The notes beneath the pieces were generated by a model. That model saw only the letters and a list, made by a program, of their open reading frames with translations, did no database searches and was not told where the DNA came from. A stretch of DNA of 64,000 bases from Manis javanica (taxonomy: Eukaryota; Chordata; Mammalia; Pholidota; Manidae). The stretch is taken from contig NC_133167.1 in NCBI RefSeq assembly GCF_040802235.1, forward strand, positions 9,292,501 through 9,356,500, given 5' to 3'. Position numbers and translations under genes: made by a program. Shown one piece after another: positions 1-10,085 of the stretch. Numbering within the stretch: position 1 is the first letter of the stretch; every line of letters begins with the position of its first letter.

Positions 1-96
1 TCTGGTCAAAAAGTCCTTGGAAAGGAGCTGCATCCAAAACTAATTCAGTGCTGTCAGTCAAAGAAACTCACATCTAGGGGCAAAGAAGAAATTTTA
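1..96. other. unassigned flank left of the L1
   Basis: No gene or repeat is recognised. This is the original genomic flank of the L1 insertion; with the L1 removed it would join the sequence starting at 7849. Confidence 0.5.
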
Positions 97-111
97 AGAA
101 CTGTGATTTTT
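97..111. repeat. L1 target-site duplication, left copy
   Basis: The 15-mer AGAACTGTGATTTTT occurs here and again at 7834-7848, exactly bordering the L1. On the L1 sense strand the upstream flank reads ...CATT/AAAAATCAC..., a consensus TT/AAAA endonuclease nick site. The left copy runs into the L1 poly-A, seen as T on this strand, so its right edge is uncertain by a few T. Confidence 0.9.
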
Positions 112-331
112 TTTTTTTTAGATAATTATTTTTTATTGAAGGGTAGTTGACACACAGTATTAACATTAGTTTCAGGTATACAACACAGTGATTGAACATT
201 TATATACATGATAATTCTAGGTACCAGCTATCACCATACCAAGTTGTTGCAATATTTTGACTATATTCCTTATGCTATACATTACATCCCGGTTACTTAT
301 TTATTTACAATTTTAAGTGTGTACTTTTTTC
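112..331 (-). repeat. L1 3' terminal segment and poly-A
   Basis: Read on the minus strand, this is a typical L1 3' terminus: a GGAATATAGTC-type start, a CACTGTGTTGTATACCTGAAA motif region and a CTTCAATAAAAAATAATT end before the A-tract. The AATAAA needed for polyadenylation lies just before the A-tract near 125-140. The same 3' end family, more diverged, occurs at 24553-24800. It lies distal to the env cassette, so the cassette is internal to the L1. Confidence 0.8.
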
Positions 332-346
332 TTTTTTTTTTTTTTT
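332..346 (-). repeat. A15 tract at the 3' edge of the env cassette
   Basis: There is an uninterrupted run of 15 T on the plus strand (A on the L1 sense strand). It sits exactly between the foreign cassette and the L1 3' end, as expected for the poly-A tail of a retrocopied RNA. No AATAAA lies in the 30 nt before it on the minus strand. Confidence 0.7.
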
Positions 347-1982
347 GGTGAGGGCATCTCTCCTATTTTTTTTGATCAAATGGCTGTTAACAACAATAAA
401 ATTCTGTATAGGGGACTCAATGTTCAATGTATAATCATTAATCCACCCCAAGCCTAATTTTCATCAGTGTCCAATCTTCTGAAGCATAATGAACAAGTTC
501 TTACATGGAGAACAAATTCTTACATAGTGAATAAGTTACATGGTGACCAGTACAATGGCAGTCATCACAGAAACTTTCAGTTTTGATCATGCATTATGAA
601 CTATAAACAGTCAGTTCAAATATGAATATTCGTTTGATTTTTATACTTGATTTATATGTGGATACCACATTTCTCTCTTTATTATTATTATTTTTAATAA
701 AATGCTGAAGTGTTAGGTAGATGCAAGATAAAGGTAGAAAACATAGTTTAGTGTTGTAAGAGAGCAAATGTAGATGATCAGGTGTGTGCCTGTAGACTAT
801 GTGTTAATCCAAGCTAGACAAGGGCATTAAAACATCCACGGATGCAGCAGATTTCTCTGAGAACAGGGGGGGTGAGGTTCTAAGCCTCACCTCTGTTGAT
901 CCCCAATTTCTCACCTGATGGCCCCCCTGAGACTGTGCCTGTCTTAGGTTGTTCCTCCCTTGAGGAGTCTTACCCATCTCTGGCTAACCAGTCATCTTCT
1001 GGGGCCATACAGGGAAATGTAAAGTTGGTAGGTGAGAGAGAAGCCTTATTGTTTGAAAAGGTTAGTTTTTTACTTCTTTGCATATTTATGCCCTGTGGCT
1101 TCTATGCCCAGCATTTGTCTTGAGGTATCTTTACCACTTAGAAGAATTGTGATACACGGTAAATTCGATATGAGGCACGAATTCTGTTTAGGGTTGTAAT
1201 TAGGAAGGAAGAAGAAAAGCTATAGAAGTAGCAGGCGGAAGAAAACATGGGAAGATTGATTATTTCTTTGACATATCTTCTTGTAGAGTAACTTCAGCAT
1301 GTATAGGTTTTAAACTACTAATTAAATTGCACACACATTAACATAATAGGAGTACAGTTATGTATCCAAAGCATACCTGTAATTACCAGCCATCTCCAGT
1401 GAAACCAAGAAAACCAGTTTGGCACCTTAGCCATTTGTGAAAACTTATCTATGATATGGTGGATATTGTCCAACTGAACTTGAACAGTCTGAGAGAAATC
1501 AGACAAATTAAAACAACCCATTCCTGGGGACTGTTCACATCCGATATGTTCTTTTAACAGTAAATAGACTGTAGTTGTAAGATTTTGGAGCGCTACAATT
1601 TGCACTTCTCCTAATTCTTGGTTGAGTTCCAACAGTGTAGATCCAGTCAAATTTGTTGTTTTACTGTATGCACAGGCCAGCTTAGATGTCTCCTTCTTCA
1701 TTCCAATGGCAAGTCCAGGAACCGGTGGGATGAATGCAGCTACACCTGTAGCAGTGCGTGGATCTTTGTTGGGGTTTTTTGATGGTCATCTTCTGGCATG
1801 AGTCTTCCAGAGAGTGCTGATGTTGGAAGTTCTTTTTCATATCGTATCTTAGTTCATTTTCAGGGTAGCCAAATTAGGCTTTGATCCTCTGTATAAGCAC
1901 AAACAAACCCTTTGCCTACACTTTTACATGCCCTTTATACTATTGTGTAGAACTCATTGGAGGTCACCACACAGGAACTGCC
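347..1982 (-). mobile_element. env-bearing retroviral cassette inside the L1 3' UTR
   Basis: This stretch of about 1.64 kb is not L1-like. Its 5' third on the minus strand (1982-1318) reads, with frame breaks, as the end of a retroviral surface subunit followed by a transmembrane subunit. The rest (1317-347) has no long ORF and may derive from the viral 3' end. It lies between A11 (1983-1993) and A15 (332-346), which suggests a polyadenylated RNA copied into an L1. It contains a perfect 7-bp stem hairpin (871-877 with 885-891) and degenerate tandem units of about 20 bp at 489-548. I cannot identify an LTR or polypurine tract with confidence, so the viral 3' end is unproven. Confidence 0.7.
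1318..1791 (-). pseudogene. endogenous retroviral env, transmembrane subunit remnant
   Basis: In exogenous viruses this subunit anchors the envelope and drives membrane fusion. The open frame runs from a stop near 1792 to the stop at 1318, with its first Met at 1701. Before that Met is a short Gly/Ala/Pro-rich hydrophobic segment placed like a fusion peptide. The 127 codons after the Met give a leucine-rich heptad segment (residues about 22-50), a cysteine motif at residues 55-63, a second amphipathic stretch (about 70-90), a Trp-rich membrane-proximal part (95-104) and a short hydrophobic tail (105-124). The cysteine motif, normally CX6CC in gammaretrovirus-type envelopes, reads CX6GC, so one cysteine is lost. 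The upstream surface-subunit part is in other frames with stops near 1930 and 1850. The cytoplasmic tail is absent or truncated. It is non-functional as it stands. The class I/gamma-like assignment rests on the motif layout. Confidence 0.75.
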
Positions 1983-2242
1983 TTTTTTTTTTTGTTATCA
2001 TTAATCTACACTTACATGATAAATATTATGTTTACTAGGCTCTCCCCTATACCAGGTTCCCCCAAAAACCCCTTTACAGTCACTGTCCATCAGCATAGCA
2101 ATACCCTCCTGATTCTGCCCCCCCCCCTTATCCCTCCCTACCCACCCATCCTCCCCAGTCCTTTTCCCTTTGGTACCTGTTAGTCCATTCTTGAGCTCTG
2201 TGATTCTGCTGCTGTTTTGTTCCTTCAGTTTTTCCTTTGTTC
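1983..2242 (-). repeat. L1 3' UTR, proximal segment
   Basis: This follows directly from the ORF2 stop on the minus strand. It includes a C9 run on the plus strand near 2120-2128 (a G-run in the L1 RNA, as in many L1 3' UTRs with G-rich polypurine tracts) and ends in A11 at 1983-1993, where the foreign cassette begins. Confidence 0.75.
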
Positions 2243-5200
2243 TTATACTCCACAGATGAGTGCAATCATTTGGTATTTCTCTTTCTCTGCTTGGCTTATT
2301 TCGCTGAGCATAATACTCTCCAGCTCCATCCATGTTGCTGCAAATGGTAGGATTTGCCCTTTTCTTATGGCTGAGTAGTATTCCATTGTGTATATGTACC
2401 ACATCTTCTTTATCCATTCATCTACCAATGGACATTTAGGTTGCTTCCAATTCTTGGCTATTGTAAATAGTGCTGCAATAAACATAGGGGGTGCATATGT
2501 CTTACTCAAACTTGATTGCTGCATTCTTAGGGTAAATTCCTAGGAGTGGAATTCCTGGGTCAAATGGTAAGTCTGTTTTGAGCATTTTGATGAACCTCAA
2601 TACTGCTTTCCACAATGGTTGAACTAATTTACATTCCTACCAGCAGTGTAGGAGGGTTCCCTTTTCTCCACAGCCTCGCCAACATTTGTTGTTTGTCTTT
2701 TGGATGGCAGCCATCCTTACTGGTGTGAGGTGATACCTCATTGTAGTTTTAATTTGCACTTCTCTGATAATTAGTGATGTGGAGCATCTTTTCATGTGTC
2801 TGTTGGCCATCTGAATTTCTTTTTTGGAGAACTGTCTGTTCAGTTCCTCTGCCCATTTTTTAATTGGATTATTTGATTTTTGTTTGTTGAGGCATGTGAG
2901 CTCTTTATATATTTTGGATGTCAAGCCTTTATCGGATTTGTCATTTACAAATATATTCTCCCATACTGTAGGGTTCCTTTTTGTTCTATTGATGGTGTCT
3001 TTTGCTGCTTAATATAGTCCCACTTGTTCATTTTTGCTGTTGTTTTCCTTGCCCGGGGAGATATATTCAAGAAGAGGTCACTCATGTTTATGTCTAAGAG
3101 GTTTTTGCCTATGTTTTTTTCCAAGAGTTTAATGGTTTCATGACTTACATTCAGGTCTTTGATCCATTTTGAGTTTACTTTTGTATATGGGGTTAGGCAA
3201 TGGTCCAGTTTCATTCTCCTACATGTAGCTGTTCAGTTTTGCCAGCACCATCTGTTGAAGAGACTGTCATTTCGCCATTGTATGTCCATAGCTCCTTTAT
3301 CAAATATTAATTGACCATATATGTCTGGGTTAATGTCTGGATTCTCTAGCTTCCATTGGTCTGTGGCTCTGTTCTTGTGCCAATATCAAATTGTCTTGAT
3401 TACTGTGGCTTTATAGTAGAGCTTGAAGTTGGGGAGTGAGATCCCCCCTACTTTATTCTTCTTTCTCAGGATTGCCTTGGCTATTTGGGGTCTTTGGTGT
3501 TTTCATATGAATTTTTGAATTATTTGTTCCAGTTCATTGAAGAATGTTGCTGGTAATTTGATAGGGATTGCATCAAATCTGTATATTGCTTTGGGCAGGA
3601 TGGCCATTTTGATGATATTGATTCTTCCTAGCCATGAGCATGGGATGAGTTTCCATTTGTTAGTGTCCCCTTTAATTTCTCTTAAGAGTGACTTGTAGTT
3701 TTCAGAGTATAGGTCATTCACTTCTTTGGTTAGGTTTATTCCTAGGCATTTTATTCTTTTTGATGCAATTGTGAATGGAATTGTTTTCCTGATTTCTCTT
3801 TTTATTGGTTCATTATTAGTGTATAGGAAAGCTACAGATTTCTGTGTGTTAATTTTATATATCCTGCAACTTTGCTGTATTCTGATATCAGTTCTAGTAG
3901 TTTTGGGGTGGAGTCTTTGGGGTTTTTTGTGTACACTATCATGTCATCTGCAAATAGTGACAGTTTAACTTCTTCTTTACCAATCTGGATTCCTTGTATT
4001 TCTTTGTTTTGTCTGATTGCCGTGGCTAGGACCTCCAGTACTATGTTAAATAACAGTGGGGAGAGTGGGCATCCCTGTCTAGTTCCCAATCTCAGAGGAA
4101 AAGCTTTCAGCTTCTCAGTGTTCAGTATAATGTTGGCTGTGGGTTTATGATATATGGCCTTTATTATGTTCAGGAACTTGCCCTCTATTTCCACTTTGCT
4201 GAGAGTTTTTATCATGAATGGATGTTGAATTTTGTCAAATGCTGTTTCAGCATCCATGGAGATGATCATGTGGTTTTTGTCTTTCTTTTTGTTGATGTGG
4301 TGGATGATGTTGATGGATTTTCGAATGTTGTACCATCCTTGCATCCCTGAGATGAATCCCACTTGGTCATGGTGTATGATCCTTTTGATATACTTTTGAA
4401 TTCGGTTTGCTAATATTTTATTAAGTATTTTTGCATCTACGTTCATCAGGGATATTGGTCTGTAATTTTCTTTTTTGGTGGGGTCTTTGCCTGGTTTTTG
4501 TATTAGGGTGATGTTAGCTTCATAGAATGAGTTTGGGAGTATCCCCTCCTCTTCTATTTTTTGGAAAACTTTAAGGAGAATGGGTATTATGTCCCCCCTG
4601 TATGTGTGATAAAATTCTGAGGTGAATCCATCTGGCCCGGGGGTTTTGTTCTTTGGTAGTTTTTTGATTAACGCTTCAATTTCATTGCTGGTAATTGGTC
4701 TGTTTAGATTGTCTGTTTCTTTCTGGGTCAGTCCTGGAAGGTTGTATTTTTCTAGGAAGTTGTCCATTTCTCCTAGGTTTCCCAGCTTGTTAGCATATAG
4801 GTTTTCGTAGTACTCTCTAATAATTCTTTGTATTTCTGTGGGGTCCATCGTGATTTTTCCTTTCTCATTTCTGATACTGTTGATTTTTGTTGACTCTCTT
4901 TTCCTCTTAATAAGTTTGGCTAGAGGCTTATCTATTTTGTTTATTTTCTCAAAGAACCAGCTCTTGGTTTCATTAATTTTTTCTATTGTTTTATTCTTCT
5001 CAATTTTATTTATTTCTTCTCTGATCTTTATTATGTCCCTCCTTCTGCTGACCTTAGGCCTCATTTGTTCTTCTTTTTCCAATTTCGATAATTGTGACAT
5101 TAGACCATTTATTTGGGATTGTTCTTCCTTTTTTAAATATGCCTGAATTGCTGTATACTTTCCTCTTAAGACTGCTTTTGCTGCATCCCACAGAAGTTGG

Positions 5201-6045
5201 GGCTTAGTGTTGTTGTTGTTGTTTGTTTCCATATATTGCTGGATCTTGATTTTCATTTGGTCATTGATCCATTGATTATTTAGGAGCGTGTTGTTAAGCC
5301 TCTATGTGTTTGTGAGCCTTTTTGCTATCTTTGTAGTTTATTTCTAGTTTTATGCCTTTGTGGTCTGAAAAGTTGGTTGGTAGAATTTCAATCTTTTGGA
5401 ATTTACTGATACTCTTTTTGTGGCCTAGTATGTGGTCTATTCTGGAGAATGTTCCATGTGCACTTGAGAAGAATGTGTATCCTGTTGCTTTTGGATGTAG
5501 AGTTTTGTAGATGGCTATCAGGTCCATCTGTTCTAGTGTGTTGTTCAGTGCCTCTGTGTCCTTACTTATTTTCTGTCTGGTGGATCTGTCCTTTGGAGTG
5601 AGTGGTGTGTTGAAGTCTCCTAGAATGAATGCTTGCATTCTGTTTCCTCCTTTAGTTCTGTTAGTATTTGTTTCAGGTATGTTGGTGCTCCTGTATTGGG
5701 TACATATATATTTATAATGGTTATATCCTCTTGTTGGACTGAGCCCTTTATCATTATGTAATGTCCTTCTTTGTCTTTTGTTACTTTCTTTATTTTGAAG
5801 TCTGTTTTGTCTGATACCAGAATTGCAACACCTGCTTTCTTCTCTCTGTTGTTTGCATGAAATATCTTTTTCCATCCCTTGACTTTAAGTCTGTGCATGT
5901 CTTTGGGTTTGAAGTGAGTCTCTTGTAAGCAGCATATGGATGGATCTTGCTTTTGTATCCATTCTATTGCTCTGTGTCTTTTGATTGGTGCATTCAGTCC
6001 ATATACATTTAGGGTGATTATTGAGAGATATGTACTTATTGCCAT
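2243..6045 (-). pseudogene. L1 ORF2 (endonuclease / reverse transcriptase), disrupted
   Basis: ORF2p nicks target DNA and reverse transcribes L1 RNA at the nick. The start is placed at the ATG at 6045, followed by AISTYLSIITLN, the usual L1 ORF2 start. The endonuclease domain is readable in two frames (6045-5620, then 5875-5294). Residues equivalent to human L1 N14, E43, D145, N147, D205 and H230 are present, but the second Asn of the LNxNGLN motif is Tyr. The reverse transcriptase is one open stretch, 5256-3832, with FADD at 3954-3943. The C-terminal CX3CX7H zinc-knuckle region lies in 2924-2637, where the codon after HCW is a stop. The last frame, 2524-2243, ends with the usual YTMEYYSAI block. 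Breaks fall near 5640, 5294, 3832, 3503, 3220, 2930, 2637 and 2530. The total length of about 3.8 kb matches a full ORF2. Confidence 0.93.
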
Positions 6046-6240
6046 TGCAGGCTTTAAGTTTGTGGTTACCAAAGGTTCAGGGTTAGCTTCTTTACTATCT
6101 TACTGTCTAACTTAACTTGCTTGTTGAACTATTATAAACACGGTCTGATGATTCTTTATTTCTCTCCCTTCTTATTCCTCCTCCTCCCTTCTTCATATGG
6201 TGGGTGTTCTGTTCTGTGCTCTTTTTAGGAGTGCTCCCAT

Positions 6241-7101
6241 CTAGAGCAGTCCCTGTAGGATGCCCTGTAGAGGTGGTTTGTGGGAGGCAAATTCCCTCAA
6301 CTTTTGCTTGTCTGGGAATTGTTTAATCCCTTCTTCATATTTAAATGATATTCATGCTGGATACAGTAGGCTTGGTTTGAGGCCCTTCTGTTTCATTGCA
6401 TTAAGTGTATCATGCCATTCTCTCCTGGCCTGTAGGGTTTCTGTTGAGAAGTCTGATGATAGCCTGATGGGTTTTCCTTTGTAGGTGACCTTTTTTTTCT
6501 CTCTGGCTGCGTTTAATACTTTGTCCTTGTCTTTGATCTTTGCCATTTTAATTATTATGTGTCTTGGTGTTGCCCTCCTTGGATCCCTTGTCATGGGAGT
6601 TCTGTGTACCTCTGTGGTCTGAGAGGCCATTTCTTCCCCTAGTTTGGGGAAGTTTTTGGCAATTATTTCTTCAAAGACACTTTCTATCCCTTTCTCTCTC
6701 TCTTCTTCTTCTGGTACCCCTATAATGCGGATATTGTTCCATTTCGATTGGTCACTCAGCTCTCTTAGAATTGTTTCATTCCTGGAGATCCTTTTATCTC
6801 TCTCTGCATCAGCTTCTCTGCATTCCTGTTCTCTGTTTTCTAGTCCATTAATGGTCTCTTGCATCTCATCCATTCTGTTTTGAAGTCCTTCCAGAGCTTG
6901 TTTTATTTTTGTATTCTCCTTCCTTAGTTCTTGCATATTTCTCTGCAAGTCCATCAGCATATTTGTGACTTTTGTTTTGAATTCTTTTTCAGGAAGACTG
7001 GTTAAATTTATCTCCCCAGGTTCCTTTTCAGGGGAAGATGTAGCAGATGCCGAAGCTGTCTGGGTTAGTCTTGTTTGCATCATATTTTTTTGCCTTTTCA
7101 T
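6241..7101 (-). pseudogene. L1 ORF1 (RNA-binding chaperone), one nonsense codon
   Basis: ORF1p trimerises and coats L1 RNA in cytoplasmic particles. The ATG at 7101 opens 249 codons to a TGA at 6352-6354. The same frame continues after the TGA with a typical C-terminal tail to a TAG at 6241-6243, giving 286 codons in all. A polar N-terminus (1-35) is followed by a coiled coil (about 40-120), the RRM start around NNIRIIGVPEEE (122-133), and the C-terminal domain with PRHIII (179-184) and ETLQARREW (221-229). The stop follows LLYPA. Related L1s usually continue with a charged residue there, so a CGA-to-TGA CpG transition is likely (inference). Only the last 37 codons or so would be lost. Confidence 0.92.
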
Positions 7102-7833
7102 GTTGACAGGTGCTATTGACTGTCAGCTGGGAGGGCCAAACTTTTCACTTGCTACTGGCCTTTCTTTACTGGGACAACTGCGACCCCTAGTGGCTTGTGT
7201 TGGGTAATTGCGTGTAGACTGAGTCTGTGTCTTGCCTGGCAGATATGGAGAAAACTCCCTTTCTGAGGGTGGGGCTTGCCTTAGGCTGCTTCTCTGCTTT
7301 TGCAGCACCCAGAGGGGTAATGGACGGGGAGAGGGGGACTGTTTGGCTGTTTACCTCCGTGGGGGGTCTCATAGCTGTTGCCCAGGGGGTTAGTGCAACC
7401 GGTTTTCCCTGTAATTTCCAGCCACTGAACTGTGACCTTTGTTGTTTCCGTCCAGCTGTTATGTCCCTGTCCCTTTAAGACTTTCAAAAAGCACTCCTTT
7501 TCTTTGTCACAGGGGCATCAGGTTTGGAACCCGCTCAGAGGTCTTGCTGCCCTATTTCCCTAGTTTCCAGCCCTCCATGCATGCACTGTGTCTGCGCTCT
7601 GGTGCGGGTGGCTGGGGCTGGGTGTTTAGCAGTCCTGGGCTCCCTCTCCCTCCCACCTCTTACCCCTATCACCAAGCGCTGGGCTCTCACATGAGTGGAT
7701 GTAGTCTGGCTGTTGTCCTGTGTCTTCTGGTCTCTCTTTTAAGATTAGTTGTATTTGTTGTATTTTCAAAACTATATATGTTTTTGGGAGGAGATTCCCA
7801 CTGTCCTACTCACGCCGCCATGTTGGCTCTGCC
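7102..7833 (-). promoter_or_regulatory. L1 5' UTR with internal promoter
   Basis: This 732-bp 5' UTR is GC-richer than its surroundings. The first bases on the minus strand read GGCAGAGCCAACATGGCGGC, containing the YY1-type core (ACATGGCGGC, plus-strand 7811-7823) that positions L1 transcription starts. Reaching this terminal base shows the insertion was not 5'-truncated. No tandem monomers are visible. CpGs remain, which suggests moderate age. Confidence 0.85.
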
Positions 7834-7848
7834 AGAACTGTGATTTTT
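7834..7848. repeat. L1 target-site duplication, right copy
   Basis: This is an exact match to 97-111. It abuts the L1 5' end with no untemplated bases. Confidence 0.9.
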
Positions 7849-8290
7849 AATGTGTCTACTACTGTATAACAAGTAACCCCCACACTTAGAGACTTACATA
7901 ATAACCAGTTATTATTTCACAGTTTCTGGGGGTCAGAGTTCAGAAGCAGCTTAGCCGGTGTTTCTGGCTCAGGGTTTCTCATGTGGCTGCAATCAAGACG
8001 TGAGCCATGGTCATGTCATCTGAGACCTGGCTGGGACCCGAAGGGGCTCCTCCGAGCCGGCGCACTCATCTGGCTTTGGGCGGGAGGCGTCCGTGCCTTG
8101 CCACAAGGGCTCCTCCGTGGGGCTACTTGCAACCTGGCAGCTGGCTTCCCTGAGAGGGAGCAATCCGAGAGAGAGAGGACCCATCTCAGGAACCTTACGA
8201 CCGTCTCAGATGGTGCTCCTTTTCCCTTCCACCTTATTCTAGTCCTGCTAAGTGACTTGCTGAGAAGAGCCCATACCTAAGAGGAGGTAA
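7849..8290. repeat. ancient interspersed repeat, family unresolved
   Basis: The text has the form seen in many dispersed mammalian copies: 'ACAAGTAACCCCCACACTTA' followed by a CACAGTTTCTGGGGGTCAG block and a GGCTGCAATCAAGACGTG block. It is probably an old LTR or DNA transposon copy, and I cannot assign the family. The 99-codon frame at 7981-8280 lies wholly inside it and is not a gene. Confidence 0.5.
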
Positions 8291-9605
8291 ATTAGGCTCC
8301 AGTTTTTGAAGGAGTGTCACGAAATTTGTGAACATAGCTTAAAGCACCACATTAAACTCTTTAAAAAAATAATGATTATAGTCACATTATGTATCAATAT
8401 TTGTGGAGTGTGGCTGAAGCTTTTATTATTTAACCAGAAAGTTTTCAATTCAGAAAAAGCTAAGAAAGGCACAGAAACACATCCCTAGGGAGAAAGAAAA
8501 AGGCATCCACAAAGATTAAAGCAGAAATTAATGAAGTATATAAATAAATAAAGGACAAAAAACTACTGAAATATGTGAACTATTTTCATTCCCAGTACTC
8601 TGAAAAATCCAATAAAGTGGCCTAATTTCTGAGAAGTAGAGTAAGTAAGCACAGAAACTGCATTAGAAATTTAAAAGGATACCCATCACAGATATAGTTT
8701 TTAAAATTATGAAAGACTACTATTTAAAATTTGTTAATTTGTGATTAAATTTCAGTTAGACAATTTTTTGCAAATATGAATTTGTAAAATTTCTTCAAAA
8801 AGAATTTTTAAAATCTGAATTGACACATTACTATGAAAGAGAATGAAAATAATTATTGCAAGTACTGTTTTGTCTCCTCCTTCATTATTCTGGGTTCAGA
8901 AAATTTTACTCTGAGTTCTTCCAGATATTTGGCAAGTTTATTATTCTCATGCTATTTCAACTGTTCCAGACATAGGAAATCTGAAAAAGTTTCAGATTAA
9001 CTTTAAGAAGTAAATAAGAGGTATCCAAATTGAGGAATAGAAGATTATTAGTCAATTTTAGTTATAAATACATATAGAATAACCTGAATGATATCAGAGG
9101 TAAAATGGTAGAGAAACAATGTGAATCACTGGACTTTCAAAATCAATCAATTGTCTGCCTATAAGAGACACATTGAAAACAAAATGATATTGGAAGATTA
9201 AAGTAAAAAGGATGGACAGATAAAAATGGAAGTATAAAAATGTAAAAATGTAAATGTAAAAAAAACACACAAAACAAACTAAGCTAACAGCATTAAAGCT
9301 GGACAAAGATTAATTATTAGAAAATTATTTAATAGAAAAAATGTGGAGCCACGTTCTATTGATCAAAGTAAAACATAGTGAAAATAGGATGGTCTTGAAT
9401 CTTCATGAGCTGAGTATGTGGCTTCACAATGTGTAGATTCAGGAGAAAAATGATCCATTCAATGTTTCAGGAGTTGTGAAAGCAATTCAACAATTGTTTG
9501 GGAACCTTAGAAAAGTTCATACTTTCTGGTCTTCCTATTCTACTTCTCAGAAAAAAATTATTTTAATAACAATGATCCTAAGAAACAGGACAAGAAAATT
9601 ATGTC
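8291..9605 (+). repeat. A-rich stretch with degenerate L1 pieces
   Basis: Around 8490-8600 the wording (AAAGATTAAAGCAGAAATTA) matches the post-endonuclease part of old L1 ORF2 on the plus strand. Around 9140-9230 (CTGCCTATAAGAGACACATT) it matches the endonuclease part. The pieces are in the wrong order for one element, so they are at least two fragments or one rearranged copy. The rest is unassigned. Confidence 0.45.
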
Positions 9606-9865
9606 CAGATATAGTCAGTGTATAGAGCAAAGATCAAAGCGTGGATTCAGGAGACAGATCGCCTGGGTTGGAAACCCTGCTTTGCTACTGTATTGGGTGA
9701 ATTCCTTGTGCTCAGTTTCTTCATCTGTGAAATGGAGATAAAAAGCCCTCATTTACAAGGTACCCTTCCTTCAGATTGAATGACTTAATACATCTGAAGT
9801 TCTTGGAACTGTGCATCTCACATACTAATTAGTATATATGTGCTTGCTGTTATTAATTTCATCTG
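9606..9865 (+). repeat. MIR SINE
   Basis: This is a near-complete MIR: the GCCTGGGTTGGAAACCCTGC block (B-box region), then CAGTTTCTTCATCTGTGAAA, then the 3' GAATGACTTAATACAT block. Confidence 0.85.
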
Positions 9866-9884
9866 TAGTATCAATATTAATGGG

Positions 9885-10085
9885 GAAACAATAAGAAAAT
9901 CTAAGTATTCAATATAATAAGAGGGGAATTAAGGAATATCTATTAAACAAATGCTATGCTGCCATAAAAAAATGATGGCCAGGAAGACATTGAAAAATGC
10001 TAATGATCTACTGTTAAGTTAATAACAAAATACAAATGATAATGTATGTTTCACTATTACCATTACATACACTAGATTTTGCTTC
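9885..10085 (+). repeat. old L1 3' fragment
   Basis: Wording such as AAATGCTATGCTGCCATAAA and TGATCTACTGTTAAGTTAAT is characteristic of the L1M/L1ME 3' region in sense orientation. It is diverged. Confidence 0.5.

Larger units (their letters stand above)
112..7833 (-). mobile_element. full-length LINE-1 retrotransposon with chimeric 3' region
   Basis: This is a complete L1 of about 7.7 kb in reverse orientation. In sense order it has a 5' UTR (7833-7102), ORF1 (7101-6241), a spacer of about 195 bp, ORF2 (6045-2243), an L1 3' UTR segment (2242-1994), an A11 tract, a foreign env-bearing cassette (1982-347), an A15 tract, a canonical L1 3' end (about 331-121) and a terminal A-tract. Perfect 15-bp duplications at both ends show that one target-primed insertion brought in the whole unit, unless the cassette arrived later. 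Usual mammalian L1s are 6-7 kb, and the excess is the cassette. ORF1 has a single nonsense codon and ORF2 has many lesions, so the copy cannot retrotranspose autonomously but is far younger than the other repeats here. Confidence 0.93.

Noticed and set aside
3726-5146. Several plus-strand frames of 60-100 codons
   Set aside because: Antisense shadows of L1 ORF2, hydrophobic only because the sense strand is Lys/Glu/Asn-rich.
7981-8280. 99-codon plus-strand frame
   Set aside because: Entirely inside an old interspersed repeat.
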